Assembly (NCBI GenBank): GCA_903911145.1
Contig: CAIWCD010000002.1
Span: 62,001-126,000 of the forward strand
DNA length: 64,000 nt
Source of the DNA: an uncultured delta proteobacterium
GTDB lineage: Bacteria > Myxococcota > Myxococcia > Myxococcales > 40CM-4-68-19
Direction: 5' to 3'
Shown here: positions 47,424 through 56,057 of the stretch, in pieces
Layout: each line of letters starts with the position of its first letter
Numbering within the stretch: the stretch's first letter is position 1
The notes under the pieces: model-generated
Seen by the model: the letters and a program-made list of their open reading frames with translations, nothing else
Told to the model about the DNA's origin: nothing
The model's database searches: none
Made by a program: the position numbers and the translations under genes

Positions 47424-48811
47424 TGACGAGAGCATCCATGTTCGAGAGATCGTTGGTGTACCAATCATTGGTGTTCAAAGCATTTGCCGCCGCCACGCTC
47501 GGCATGGCGCTCGCCGCGCAACCCGCGCATGCGCTCCAGCCGCTGCAAGAGTTTCTCGCCGGTGCACGCTCGGCCAACCCCGATGCACTCGAGGCTGCAG
47601 CCAACGCGAACCAGCAGGATGCGCTCGCCGATGTGCAGCTCGGCCGCGCCCTGCCTGGGCTGCAGCTGCGCGGGACGTACACGCACAACCAGTACGACTC
47701 GAAGTTCACGCTGCCCACCGCGAGCGGGCAGCCGCCGATCACCGTGATGATCCAGCCCTACGACGCGTTCGACGCCTACTCGACGATCAACGTGCCGCTC
47801 ATCGATCTCGCGCAGTTCAAGCGCATCGCGGTCTCGCGCACGGGAGCTGCACAGACGCGCAAGCAGATGGAGGCTGTGCAGCTGCAGATCAGCGGCGCCG
47901 TCGCGCAGGACTATTTTCAGCTGGTCGCGAACCTCGCGCTCGTCGAGGCGTCGAAGCGACAGCTCGAGGTGTCGCGCACAAGCCTCGCGCTGATCGAGGA
48001 CAAGTTCCGCCTCGGCAGCGCGCCCGAGCTCGAGGTCGATCGCGCGAAGTCCGAAGTGGAGCGGCAGGTGCAGCAGCTCGCCGCTGCGGAGCTGCAGCGC
48101 GAGATCTCCGCGCGCGCGCTGACATCGGCGAGCGGGATCGCGCCGCAGCTGACGGCGGGCGCCGACTTCCCCGAGGATCTCCACGCCGAATCTCCACTCG
48201 ATGAGCTGGAAAGATCGATCGATGCGCTTCCGCAGACGCAGGTGGCGAAGCTTGCGACCGACGCCGCCGACGGCACGCTGCTCGCGCAGAAGCTGACGCT
48301 CGTCCCTGCGCTCTCGGGCTCCTTCAGCGAGCACGTCAGCAACGCCGCGGGCTTTGTCGGCAGCAACTCGAGCTACTTCTACCAACTCGCGCTCAACTGG
48401 AATTTCGACTTCACCAACATCGCGAACATCCGCGCGGCGCAGGCAGCATCCGAGGCCGCGCGAGCACGAGAGTTGCGCAGCCGGCTCGCGGCCGGAGACG
48501 AGATCAGCCGCGACTGGAACAGCGTGCGCGCCGCGATCGCGCGGAGCCAATCAGCGCGCGTCGAGGTGAAGACGAGCCAGCACGCCGCCGACCTGGCGTT
48601 CGATCGCTACCGCGCGGGCGCCTCGACCCAGCTCGAGTTGCTGCAGGCGCAGCGCGATGCCTTCAGCGCCGAGGTCTCGCGCATCCAGGCCGACGCCGAT
48701 CTCGCCAACTCCCGCGCGCAGCTGCGCCTCTCCGTGGGGCAGTCGCTCGATCAGACCGCCTCTTCGATCACGACGCGGACGCCCCCGCCATCGCCGGCAC
48801 CGCAGCGGTAG
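47420..48811 (+). CDS. TolC-family outer membrane efflux channel
   Basis: 463 residues. A signal peptide (residues 15-39, cleaved about after AHA) precedes a TolC-type structure of two repeats of outer-membrane-efflux domain with long alpha-helical barrels (for example RSTLALIEDKFRLGSAPELEVDRAKSEVERQV in pieces, and the second repeat near ARELRSRLAAGDEISRDWNSVR, ending FDRYRAGASTQLELLQAQRDA). The third gene of the pump operon, ATG overlapping the permease stop by four bases. The substrates of this pump cannot be read from the sequence. Confidence 0.93.
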   Translation: MMTRASMFERSLVYQSLVFKAFAAATLGMALAAQPAHALQPLQEFLAGARSANPDALEAAANANQQDALADVQLGRALPGLQLRGTYTHNQYDSKFTLPTASGQPPITVMIQPYDAFDAYSTINVPLIDLAQFKRIAVSRTGAAQTRKQMEAVQLQISGAVAQDYFQLVANLALVEASKRQLEVSRTSLALIEDKFRLGSAPELEVDRAKSEVERQVQQLAAAELQREISARALTSASGIAPQLTAGADFPEDLHAESPLDELERSIDALPQTQVAKLATDAADGTLLAQKLTLVPALSGSFSEHVSNAAGFVGSNSSYFYQLALNWNFDFTNIANIRAAQAASEAARARELRSRLAAGDEISRDWNSVRAAIARSQSARVEVKTSQHAADLAFDRYRAGASTQLELLQAQRDAFSAEVSRIQADADLANSRAQLRLSVGQSLDQTASSITTRTPPPSPAPQR

Positions 48812-48857
48812 AGCGAAGCAGACTCCGCGAGCCCGGGCGGCGTGAACCGAGCGGGCG

Positions 48858-49631
48858 TCAGCCAAGCCGGCCGGCGAGATGCTGCACGACGCTCAAGGCC
48901 GCAAGTCCCGCCGTCTCCGTGCGCAGCACCAGCGGGCCGAGGCTCGCGCGCACAAAGCCGTGCTGCTCCGCGGCGGCGAGTTCGTCGGGAGAAAAGCCAC
49001 CTTCGGGTCCGACGACGAGCAGCAGCTTCTCCGCGCCCAGTGCGGCTTCGCCGAGACGTAAGCGCGTCGCGAGCGGATCGAGAACCACTCCGCGACGCGC
49101 AGGCTCCTCGCCAAGAATCGCGAACAGCTCGTCCCATCTGCGCGGCGCATCGATCGTCGGCACGTCAGCGCGCCCACACTGGCGCGACGCTTCGTCTGCG
49201 ATCTTCTGCCAGCGCACCACCTTCGCAGCGCCCCGCTCCTCGTCGAGCTTGACGATGCTCCGCTCGGCCGCGAACGGAATCACGCGCGCGACGCCCAACT
49301 CGGTCGCCTTCTGGATCACCAGCTCGAGCTTGTCCCCTTTTGCGAGCGCCTGCGCGAGCGCGACATCGAACGCAAAGCCACGCCCAGCCTGATCTTCCGC
49401 ATCGAGAGCGATCTTCTCGAGCGACGTGAGCGCTGGCGCACCGAGCAGGGAGAGAGCCAACTTCGCCGACCAGCGCGCGCCCTGTCCGTCGAAGATCTCC
49501 AGCGCATCACCCGCCACGAGTCGGAGCACCGAGACAAGGTAGCGGGCCTGCTCGGGCGTGAGCGCCACGTGCGCGTCCTGTGCGGAGGCGAGCTGCGCGG
49601 GCGTGACGAGGAGTCTGCGGAGCGGCGACAT
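48858..49631 (-). CDS. rsmE: 16S rRNA (uracil-1498-N3)-methyltransferase
   Basis: SPOUT-fold methyltransferase acting on U1498 of 16S rRNA in the assembled 30S subunit. 257 residues from the ATG at 49631 (MSPLRRLLV); longer frames would cross the PadR promoter. Motifs: HVALTPEQARYLVSVLRL (PUA-like N-domain), ALAKGDKLELVIQKATELGV, and the SAM knot LLVVGPEGGFSPDELAAAE followed by LGPLVLRTETA. Convergent with the TolC gene. Confidence 0.95.
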   Translation of the reverse strand: MSPLRRLLVTPAQLASAQDAHVALTPEQARYLVSVLRLVAGDALEIFDGQGARWSAKLALSLLGAPALTSLEKIALDAEDQAGRGFAFDVALAQALAKGDKLELVIQKATELGVARVIPFAAERSIVKLDEERGAAKVVRWQKIADEASRQCGRADVPTIDAPRRWDELFAILGEEPARRGVVLDPLATRLRLGEAALGAEKLLLVVGPEGGFSPDELAAAEQHGFVRASLGPLVLRTETAGLAALSVVQHLAGRLG

Positions 49632-49704
49632 GCGGGAGATCTTATCCGCGATCACTCCAGTCACGGCGCTCGATGAACGGCCCGCGCGGCTCGCGTGACG
49701 CTCA

Positions 49705-49737
49705 AGGTATTCCCAGTAAGCCTTGACTGGTATACCT
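49705..49737. promoter_or_regulatory. operator-like dyad before the PadR gene
   Basis: AGGTATTCCCAGT (49705-49717) and ACTGGTATACCT (49726-49737) form an imperfect dyad: the right arm's reverse complement is AGGTATACCAGT, matching the left arm except around the fourth-last base and one extra base. A TTGACT hexamer (49723-49728) overlaps the centre. It is a likely autoregulatory site for the adjacent PadR regulator and may also affect the divergent rsmE. Confidence 0.6.
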
Positions 49738-49758
49738 AACCATGACAAGCTTAGTTTC

Positions 49759-50130
49759 ATGAGCAGCGAGAAGACAGACGGGCAGGTGCTCAAAGGGCTG
49801 CTCGACACGCTGGTGCTCGGCGTGCTCGCGGAAGAGGACGACTACGGCTTCGGGATTCTGCAGAAGTTGGCCGAGCGCGCGGGCGACAGCCTCGCCCTCA
49901 AGGAGGCCACGCTCTATCCGCTGCTGCACCGCATGGAGAGCCGCGGATTTCTCGAGTGCTACTGGCGCCCCGGCCAGCGCGGCACGGACCGCAAGTACTA
50001 CCGGATCACCGACGACGGACACGCCCACCTCAGCGAGCGGCTCGTCGAGTGGAAGAAGGTCGCGTCGATCCTCGAGACCGTGGTGCTTGAGCGGCGCCGG
50101 CCAGAGAACGTGAAGAAAGGCAGGAAGTGA
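49759..50130 (+). CDS. PadR family transcriptional regulator
   Basis: 123 residues: N-terminal winged helix (LDTLVLGVLAEEDDYGFGILQKL, TLYPLLHRMESRGFLECYW, GTDRKYYRITDDGHAHL) plus a C-terminal dimerisation helix, the small PadR-s2 type. Such proteins usually repress an adjacent membrane gene and themselves. The ATG at 49759 is used; a TTG 36 bases upstream would lie inside the operator dyad. No strong ribosome binding site. The next gene begins one base after the stop, so the pair is one unit. Confidence 0.92.
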   Translation: MSSEKTDGQVLKGLLDTLVLGVLAEEDDYGFGILQKLAERAGDSLALKEATLYPLLHRMESRGFLECYWRPGQRGTDRKYYRITDDGHAHLSERLVEWKKVASILETVVLERRRPENVKKGRK

Positions 50131-50131
50131 G

Positions 50132-51106
50132 ATGGGACTTCTTCGATTCCCCGGCGGCACGATCGCACCCCAAGCGTTGACTGGCGACGCGGTGCTCGAT
50201 CGCTATCTCGTCGATCTCGACGCGAAGTTGCACGGCATCGCGGCGCTGCGTCTACGCACGCTCGCGGAGATCAAGGACACGCTGCTCGAGCGCAAGGAGC
50301 AGGCGCTCGCGAGCGGGAAGTCCGCGCTGGATGCGGCCGAGAGCGCCGTCCGGGAGATCGGTGACGCCGAGGAGTTCGCGGCACCGCAGCGTGCTGAGCT
50401 GCGCAAGCTTGCGCTTCAGCGGGGCCTGCCGTTCGGCCTGTTCATGGCTCTCTTCCAGTACGCCGCGATGTCCCTGCATCACCACATCGCCTGGTGGCCC
50501 ATGCTTCCCATTTTCGTCGCCATCTACGCGGCGACAGGAGCGACGTTCGGCATCGCGACGGCCTACTTCCAGGCGTTCGGCCCGCCAGGGAACGAACGGG
50601 TTCTCTCGAATGATCCGAGCGCGTATCTGGTCACCGAGCGCTCGCACGCGGGAACTGTGCTTCTGACGTTCTACTTTTTCGGAAGCGGACTCGTCATGGT
50701 GCTCGGCGGACTCAAGATCGTTTCGTCCTTCGCGCGCATCGTGTTCTGGGTCCTCAGGCCGTCGAGTCAGAACGTGCCGTTCGCGCAAGCACTGGCCATC
50801 GGCTTTGGATTGATCAGCGTCGCGCTCGGAGTGCTCCTCTGGAACCTCCTTCGCCGCTACCGCGTCGATCCTGCGGGCTTCTCGATCGAGGGGCTCGGGC
50901 CCGTTCGGCGGATCGAATGGGGCGCAGTGAAGGAGATCGCGCCGCTCGGAAAGCGTTTTCGCTGGGCTCCACGGATCTGGAAGCGCATCAGCGTGATCAC
51001 CTTCGTCGACACGGCCGGCCGTGAGCAGCGCATGCTGGTGTCGCCCTCGATGAGCAACGCCGACCGCTTTCTCCTCGAGCTGCGCGAACACGTCGCGCGC
51101 AGCTGA
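50132..51106 (+). CDS. HAAS-domain membrane protein, partner of PadR
   Basis: 324 residues. Residues 10-95 form a helical HAAS-type signalling domain (DRYLVDLDAKLHGIAALRLRTLAEIKDTLLE..., repeated heptad-like helices) that is typically encoded directly after PadR regulators. Four membrane segments follow (near 100-120, 125-150, 175-205, 225-245), then a C-terminal soluble domain (about 250-320, GLGPVRRIEWGAVKEIAPL) like a bacterial pleckstrin-homology fold. It is probably a sensor or effector at the inner membrane controlled by, or controlling, the PadR regulator. GGAAGTGAG is just upstream. Confidence 0.8.
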   Translation: MGLLRFPGGTIAPQALTGDAVLDRYLVDLDAKLHGIAALRLRTLAEIKDTLLERKEQALASGKSALDAAESAVREIGDAEEFAAPQRAELRKLALQRGLPFGLFMALFQYAAMSLHHHIAWWPMLPIFVAIYAATGATFGIATAYFQAFGPPGNERVLSNDPSAYLVTERSHAGTVLLTFYFFGSGLVMVLGGLKIVSSFARIVFWVLRPSSQNVPFAQALAIGFGLISVALGVLLWNLLRRYRVDPAGFSIEGLGPVRRIEWGAVKEIAPLGKRFRWAPRIWKRISVITFVDTAGREQRMLVSPSMSNADRFLLELREHVARS

Positions 51107-51147
51107 TCTGCACGAGCGCTACGACGGAGCCCGACCGCGCCTCACGC

Positions 51148-52041
51148 CTACGCGCGCGCAAGCTCCACGCGCAGCCAGCCATCCCGCTCGTGCCGCGACA
51201 CGGCCTTCAAGCCCTGCGCGACATACGCCTCGGTCGCTTCATCTCCCTGCGGTGCAAGCAGCCCCGAAAGCACCAGCCGCCCGCCGGGCGCGACCTTGCG
51301 CGCGATCTGCGGCGCGAGCTCGACGAGCGTGTTGAGCAGAATGTTCGCGATGACGATCTGAAACGGCTTGTCGTACGGCGCGGGCAGATCATCACAGTCG
51401 CGCAGCTGCCAGGAGATGCGATCGGGCGTGAGGCCATTGAGCGCCGCGCCCTCCTTCGCCGCGTCGATCGCCACGGGATCGTTCTCGGTGCCGCAGATGC
51501 GCGCGCCCGCGCCCAGCCTGGCCGCGAGGATCGCGATGACTCCGCTGCCCGTGCCGACGTCGAGCAGATCGGCGCCGGGAAATTCTTTCAACAGCTCGTC
51601 CGTGCGCTCGAGGCAGAGCGCCGTCGTCGCGTGCGCGCCCGTGCCGAACGCCATGCCGGGATCGATCGCGATCGCGACTTCACCGGCAGCGAGCGCGGGC
51701 ATGTCCCACGGTGGGTGCACGAACGAGCGCGGCCCCACGCGCAGCGCCTTGTGGTGCGCGCGCCACGAGAGGCTCCAGTTCTCCTCGATGATCTCGATCG
51801 GCGTCGGAACCTCGAGCGTCGGCAACTCGCCCGCGAGCACCTGCGCTGCAGTCTCGGCATCCGCGCGGCTGCCGAAGTGCGCGATGCAGCGCCAGCGGCC
51901 TTCCGGAAGCGGCGGCGTGCCCGGCATCAGCAGCATCCCCGGCTCCTGTGTCTCGACGCCGAGCGCGCCCTCGTCGAAGCAGAGCGACGACGCGATCTCG
52001 AGCTCGGCCTCGGGTGCGAGCAGCACGAGTGCAAAACTCAT
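51148..52041 (-). CDS. prmA: ribosomal protein L11 methyltransferase
   Basis: Class I SAM methyltransferase that trimethylates lysines of ribosomal protein L11. 297 residues: N-terminal substrate domain with IIEENWSLSWRAHHKALRVG, then the family-specific AIDPGMAFGTGAHATT, SAM motif I LLDVGTGSGVIAILAARLGA, and the NPPY-like catalytic FQIVIANILLNTL. Its start overlaps the stop of the M16 peptidase gene by four bases, so the two are one unit. Convergent with the HAAS gene. Confidence 0.96.
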   Translation of the reverse strand: MSFALVLLAPEAELEIASSLCFDEGALGVETQEPGMLLMPGTPPLPEGRWRCIAHFGSRADAETAAQVLAGELPTLEVPTPIEIIEENWSLSWRAHHKALRVGPRSFVHPPWDMPALAAGEVAIAIDPGMAFGTGAHATTALCLERTDELLKEFPGADLLDVGTGSGVIAILAARLGAGARICGTENDPVAIDAAKEGAALNGLTPDRISWQLRDCDDLPAPYDKPFQIVIANILLNTLVELAPQIARKVAPGGRLVLSGLLAPQGDEATEAYVAQGLKAVSRHERDGWLRVELARA

Positions 52042-54728
52042 GACTGCAATCCTTTCGTTGCACCGGCGCGCGCACCCGGCTCGCCGCGGAGTTCGTCTGG
52101 GATCGCCGCATCAGGCGCGACGAGCGCGATCGTTTCTCTCTCGGGCGCGAGCAACGACTCGGCGAGCGCGCGCACCTTCTCTGCCGTCACGCTCGCGATC
52201 CGCTCGGCATATCCACGCGACCATTCGGCCCCGAGGCCGTAGCACTCATCGAACGCCATGATCGCTGCGCGCGCCGAATTTCGCTGCAGACCGATCGCCT
52301 GGCTACCGATCAGATGTGTGCGCGCGCGATCGATCTCGGCCGCACCGGGCGCGGTCGCGCGCATGATCGCGAGCTGCTCGCGCATTCCGGCGAGCGCCTC
52401 GCTGACTTTGCCGGGACCGCAGCCGATGTACGTCGCGAAATATCCCGGATCGACACCCTCCATCGCGAAGCTCGAGACGCTGTAGGCGAGGCTCTTCTTG
52501 TCGCGCAGCTCGAGGAAAAGGCGACCGCCCTGCCCCGAGAGGATCGCCGAGAGAACTTCGAGCGTGTCGCGATCGGGAGACGACAGCGAGAGCCCCGGAT
52601 AGCCGAGCACGAGGTGGGCCTGCGCTTTCTCGAGTGCGCGCACGGCCGCACGGGGCGCGGTCTGGAGCGATTCGCGCGGAGGAGAGAGAGCCGGCGCAGC
52701 CGCCGTGTTCTTGCCGATGCTCGCCAGCACCCGCTCGCGCACTTCAGCGGGATCGACATCGCCGACGACCGCGATCACGGCAGCGCCCGGCGAGTAGAGG
52801 CGAGCACGCAGCGACGCGAGTTGTGCGCCATCAACGCGCGCAAGGCTCTCCGCGTTCCCGAGCAGATCGAGCCGATATGGGTGCTTCTGAAAGAGCGTCT
52901 CGGCGAAGAGCTGGAAGGCCGCGCCAGCCGGATTGTCATCGCGCGAGCGCAGCTCCTCCTTCTGCAGCGCGGTCTCGCGCTCCACCTCGGGCGCGCGGAA
53001 GACGGGCTCGCAGGTCGCCTCCGCGAAGAGATCCCACGCCCGTTCGAAGTGGCGCGAGAGCGCCTCGGCGCGCAGGCCGAACGAGTTGCGGCCGGAGTTT
53101 CCACCGAGCGAGCCGCCCATCTCTTCCATCTGCTTGGCGATCTCTTCTGCTGTTCGCGTCTTCGTCCCCTTCGAGGCGAGGCGCGCAAGAAGAAGCTGCC
53201 AGCCGCCGTCGGTCGCCGTCTCCGCGCGCAGGCCGCCGTTCCAGACCGTGCGCATCGCGACAAGAGGAACCGCGCGCTCTTCACGGATCAGCAGCGTGCC
53301 TCCGCCGGGAAGTTTTTCGCGCAGAAGCTGCCCGCCAGTGTCCTTGCCCGCACGCAGCGCGCGCCGCACGGGTGGCGGACGGGAGAGCGCCGGGGCCGCA
53401 GGAGGCAGCGTCACGGCGAGCGCAATCTTCGACGCCTCATCGAGCATCGCAGTGAGCGCCGCGCTGTCGAGCGCAGCATCTGCCTCGGTCGGCAGAAGCG
53501 CCGCTGCATTGAGCGCGCGCGGATCGAGCCAGCGCTGCGCCGCTTCGAGCACCAGCTGCGGCGTCATCGCGGCGATGCGCGCGAAATATTTCTCCTCGAG
53601 AGCAAGGCCGCCCTTCGCCGTCAGATAGAAGCCCAGCTTGCGCGCCTGCCCCTGCACCGTCTCGCGCTGGAAGACCGCATCGCTCTCGAGGAGCCGACAC
53701 GCGCGCTCGAGCTCATCGGCCGAGATCTCTTCGGTCCGCAGCAGATGCAGCTGGCGCGCGGCTTCACCGACGGCCTCGCGCAGCTTGTCGGGCGAGAGCG
53801 TGAACGAGAGCATCGTCAGCCCGCGATCCTGCGGCGTGTAGCAGCTCGCGTGCAGCTCGTTGACCAGCAGGCGATCGCGCTTCATCGAGCGGAACAGCCG
53901 CGACGCCTCGCCGTGACCGAGCACGATCGAGAGCGCGTCGAGCGCGGCGACATCATCGTGATCGATCGGCGGCGCGGGCCACGAGAGCGTCAGCTGCGCT
54001 TCGCGGACTCCCTGCCGCACGAGCTTCGCGCGCGACCGCTCCTGGAGCGGTTCAGCGGTGCGCGGCGGCGCGGGAACGAATGCATCGTTTGCTTGCGCGC
54101 CTTCGCGATCCTCGAATCGAAAATATTTCCGCGCCGCCGCGAGCACGTCGGCCTCGCGCACATCGCCGACGACCGCGACGGTCATGTTCTCTGGCCGATA
54201 CCAGCGTCGATAGAAGTTGAGAATGCGCTCGCGCGTGTGGCTGCGGACACTCTGCTCGGTGCCGATCACGGGCAGGCGATACGGATGCGTCTGGTATGCG
54301 GTGGAGAAGAGCGCCTGCGAAACGACACGGCCGGGTGAGTCGGCCGAGCGGTTGATCTCCTCGCAGACCACTTCGATCTCGCGCGTCAGCTCCTCGCGAT
54401 CGAACGCCGCGGCGCTCACCGCGTCGGCCAGCACCGCGAGTCCCGTCTCCCAATATCGGCTCGCGATCGTGACGTGATAGACGGTCTGATCGAACGAGGT
54501 CCAGGCGTTGATCTCGCCGCCCGCCGCCTCGATCTGGCGCGCCACTTCTCCGGGCCCGCGCGACTTCGTTCCCTTGAACAGCATGTGCTCGTGGAGATGC
54601 GCGATGCCGGCCTCGTCGGGCGTCTCGTCGGCCGAGCCGACCTTCACCCAGATCTGGATGGCCGCGACGGGCGCGGTGTGATTCTCCTCGACGTGAACGG
54701 TCAGTCCGCCTTCGATCTGCGTGGGCAT
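52038..54728 (-). CDS. M16 family zinc metallopeptidase, two-domain
   Basis: 896 residues from the ATG at 54728 (MPTQIEGG). Two M16 halves: the first has the inverted zinc motif HLHEH (His44, Glu47, His48) with the third ligand Glu in VVCEEINRS, an active catalytic half. The second (about 470-880) has lost HxxEH and is the usual inactive partner (MRTVWNGGLRAETATDGGWQLLLAR in pieces). Related to pitrilysin and processing peptidase-like enzymes that degrade or process peptides. No signal peptide is visible. I chose this start because the open frame upstream is Arg/Pro-rich shadow sequence without family similarity. Overlaps prmA by four bases. Confidence 0.9.
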   Translation of the reverse strand: MPTQIEGGLTVHVEENHTAPVAAIQIWVKVGSADETPDEAGIAHLHEHMLFKGTKSRGPGEVARQIEAAGGEINAWTSFDQTVYHVTIASRYWETGLAVLADAVSAAAFDREELTREIEVVCEEINRSADSPGRVVSQALFSTAYQTHPYRLPVIGTEQSVRSHTRERILNFYRRWYRPENMTVAVVGDVREADVLAAARKYFRFEDREGAQANDAFVPAPPRTAEPLQERSRAKLVRQGVREAQLTLSWPAPPIDHDDVAALDALSIVLGHGEASRLFRSMKRDRLLVNELHASCYTPQDRGLTMLSFTLSPDKLREAVGEAARQLHLLRTEEISADELERACRLLESDAVFQRETVQGQARKLGFYLTAKGGLALEEKYFARIAAMTPQLVLEAAQRWLDPRALNAAALLPTEADAALDSAALTAMLDEASKIALAVTLPPAAPALSRPPPVRRALRAGKDTGGQLLREKLPGGGTLLIREERAVPLVAMRTVWNGGLRAETATDGGWQLLLARLASKGTKTRTAEEIAKQMEEMGGSLGGNSGRNSFGLRAEALSRHFERAWDLFAEATCEPVFRAPEVERETALQKEELRSRDDNPAGAAFQLFAETLFQKHPYRLDLLGNAESLARVDGAQLASLRARLYSPGAAVIAVVGDVDPAEVRERVLASIGKNTAAAPALSPPRESLQTAPRAAVRALEKAQAHLVLGYPGLSLSSPDRDTLEVLSAILSGQGGRLFLELRDKKSLAYSVSSFAMEGVDPGYFATYIGCGPGKVSEALAGMREQLAIMRATAPGAAEIDRARTHLIGSQAIGLQRNSARAAIMAFDECYGLGAEWSRGYAERIASVTAEKVRALAESLLAPERETIALVAPDAAIPDELRGEPGARAGATKGLQS

Positions 54729-54785
54729 CTGCAGAGCGTAACAGGAGCCGCGGGCTGTGACCGGGCATTCGACGCAACGTACGCA

Positions 54786-54804
54786 GAGCCGCGCTGGGAG
54801 CGGA
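54786..54804. repeat. copy of a small dispersed intergenic motif
   Basis: GAGCCGCGCTGGGAGCGGA, 18 of 19 bases identical to 36934-36952 and sharing CTGGGAG with the copy at 8158. It lies between the M16 peptidase and hydrolase genes and can form a short hairpin. Confidence 0.4.
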
Positions 54805-54817
54805 TCTCCGCGCCTCG

Positions 54818-55615
54818 CTAGAACGGCGCCGCGATCACCTTCGCGAGCGCGAGCGGCCGCTCGAGATGCGGGCAATGGCCGGCCTTCTCGAGCAGATGGA
54901 ACTGCGCGCGCAGAAGCTCCTTGCGCCAGAACGGCAGCGTCTCGGCGGGCAGCAGGCGATCGCTTGCACCCCAGATGAGACGCGTCGGAACGCTCAGGTT
55001 CGCAAGATCGCCGCTGGCAATGAAATCGCTTTCGACGAGAGAGGTGATGACTCCGCTGATCGGCGGCGCGCGCATCTGCTTGAGCACTTCGCCGGGAAAC
55101 AGCTCGAGCGCCTTGGGCGCGCTGTGGAACGCGCTGCGCAGGTAGCGGCGCGCGCCGTGGTGATCGTCGGCGAGGATCAGCTTGCGGAACGGATCCCACT
55201 CCGCCTCGGGCAAGAGCGGCCCGCCCGGATTCACCAGCACCAATCCCGGCGGCGAAATCGAGCCCTCGAGAATCAGTTTGAGTGCCAACCATCCGCCCAG
55301 CGAATGGCCGACGATGCGCGCCCCCGGAACAGCCTGGGCCGCGGCCCGCGCGCCCGCGAGCATCGTCGAGAGCTTCCAGTTCGGCGGCGCCTCCGACAGT
55401 CCGTGGCCGGAGAGATCGACGATGTGCACGCGAAAGCGCGCGAGCAGCGGCAGCGAGGCCTGCCCCCAGCCCGCGATCGAATCACCGAGGCCGTGCAGCA
55501 CGAGCAGAGGCGGCAGCTTGCGCGAACCGCGCGCGACCATGCGCAGCCGACCCGCGGGAGTCTCGAGGTGCGTCACCTCGCCGCCCGTTTCGGCCAGCTT
55601 GCGCAACAGCGACAT
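54818..55615 (-). CDS. alpha/beta hydrolase
   Basis: About 265 residues from the ATG at 55615, or 284 from a TTG at 55672 that almost touches the histone-fold gene. Alpha/beta hydrolase fold: VLHGLGDSIAGW (oxyanion), nucleophile elbow VGHSLGGWLAL, acid in WGASDRLLP and the histidine in KAGHCPHLE. Size and motifs are as in MhpC-like or lipase-like esterases; the substrate is unknown. The short gap to the upstream histone-fold gene suggests joint transcription. Confidence 0.85.
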   Translation of the reverse strand: MSLLRKLAETGGEVTHLETPAGRLRMVARGSRKLPPLLVLHGLGDSIAGWGQASLPLLARFRVHIVDLSGHGLSEAPPNWKLSTMLAGARAAAQAVPGARIVGHSLGGWLALKLILEGSISPPGLVLVNPGGPLLPEAEWDPFRKLILADDHHGARRYLRSAFHSAPKALELFPGEVLKQMRAPPISGVITSLVESDFIASGDLANLSVPTRLIWGASDRLLPAETLPFWRKELLRAQFHLLEKAGHCPHLERPLALAKVIAAPF

Positions 55616-55675
55616 CGCGAACGGCTCGCGCGGAGTGCGGGCGCGCTGCTCGATGGCCTCGGAGCGCGTCAAGGT

Positions 55676-55885
55676 CTAGATGTCTTCGGGGCGCAGCGTC
55701 GAGCGGCCATTCGCTGTGCAGCGCGCGATCGCCTTCACGACGGTCTCTTCGACATGCGTCGAGAGCGCGTGGATGAACTCGTCGGAGACGCGCTTCTCCT
55801 TGCTGCGGATGAGCTCGCGCACCTTCGACTGGACGATGAGCAGTTCCTTCTTCTCCGCAGAGGCAGCTTCCGTCGATTCAGCCAT
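55676..55885 (-). CDS. miniature histone-fold DNA-binding protein
   Basis: 69 residues starting at 55885 with GGAGAG seven bases upstream. The pattern matches a single histone fold: helix 1 (LIVQSKVRELIRSK, about 16-29), loop 1, long helix 2 (about 34-58, SDEFIHALSTHVEETVVKAI), then GRSTLRPEDI, the equivalent of the archaeal histone loop-2 motif RKTVKAEDI. The chain ends there, so helix 3 is missing or very short. A short charged N-terminal tail precedes the fold. Bacterial proteins with this fold are known (for instance Bdellovibrio), so DNA binding is likely, but the assignment is by eye. Read with the hydrolase; divergent from carF across 172 bases. Confidence 0.72.
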   Translation of the reverse strand: MAESTEAASAEKKELLIVQSKVRELIRSKEKRVSDEFIHALSTHVEETVVKAIARCTANGRSTLRPEDI

Positions 55886-56057
55886 CGTTGCTCTCCCGTG
55901 GTGGGTTTGAGATCGTGGGCTCGTTTGAGTAACAGCGCGCCGCCGCACGCGCAACGCACGAGTCCTCCTCTGGAAGAGTGAGTCAATCGCGCGCATATCC
56001 ACCTGCGCTTTGCCCTGATACGGTCGCGCCCTTTGGTTGATGTGAAAGGTGGAACGC

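Noticed and set aside
42996-47468. Two long minus-strand frames (747 and 693 codons) opposite the efflux operon
   Set aside because: Antisense shadows of the adaptor and pump genes, which carry complete family motifs. No start signals or domains.
54729-55292. Longer N-terminus for the M16 peptidase
   Set aside because: The frame stays open for 188 codons upstream but the translation is Arg/Pro-rich and lies opposite the hydrolase gene; M16 similarity begins at MPTQIEGG.
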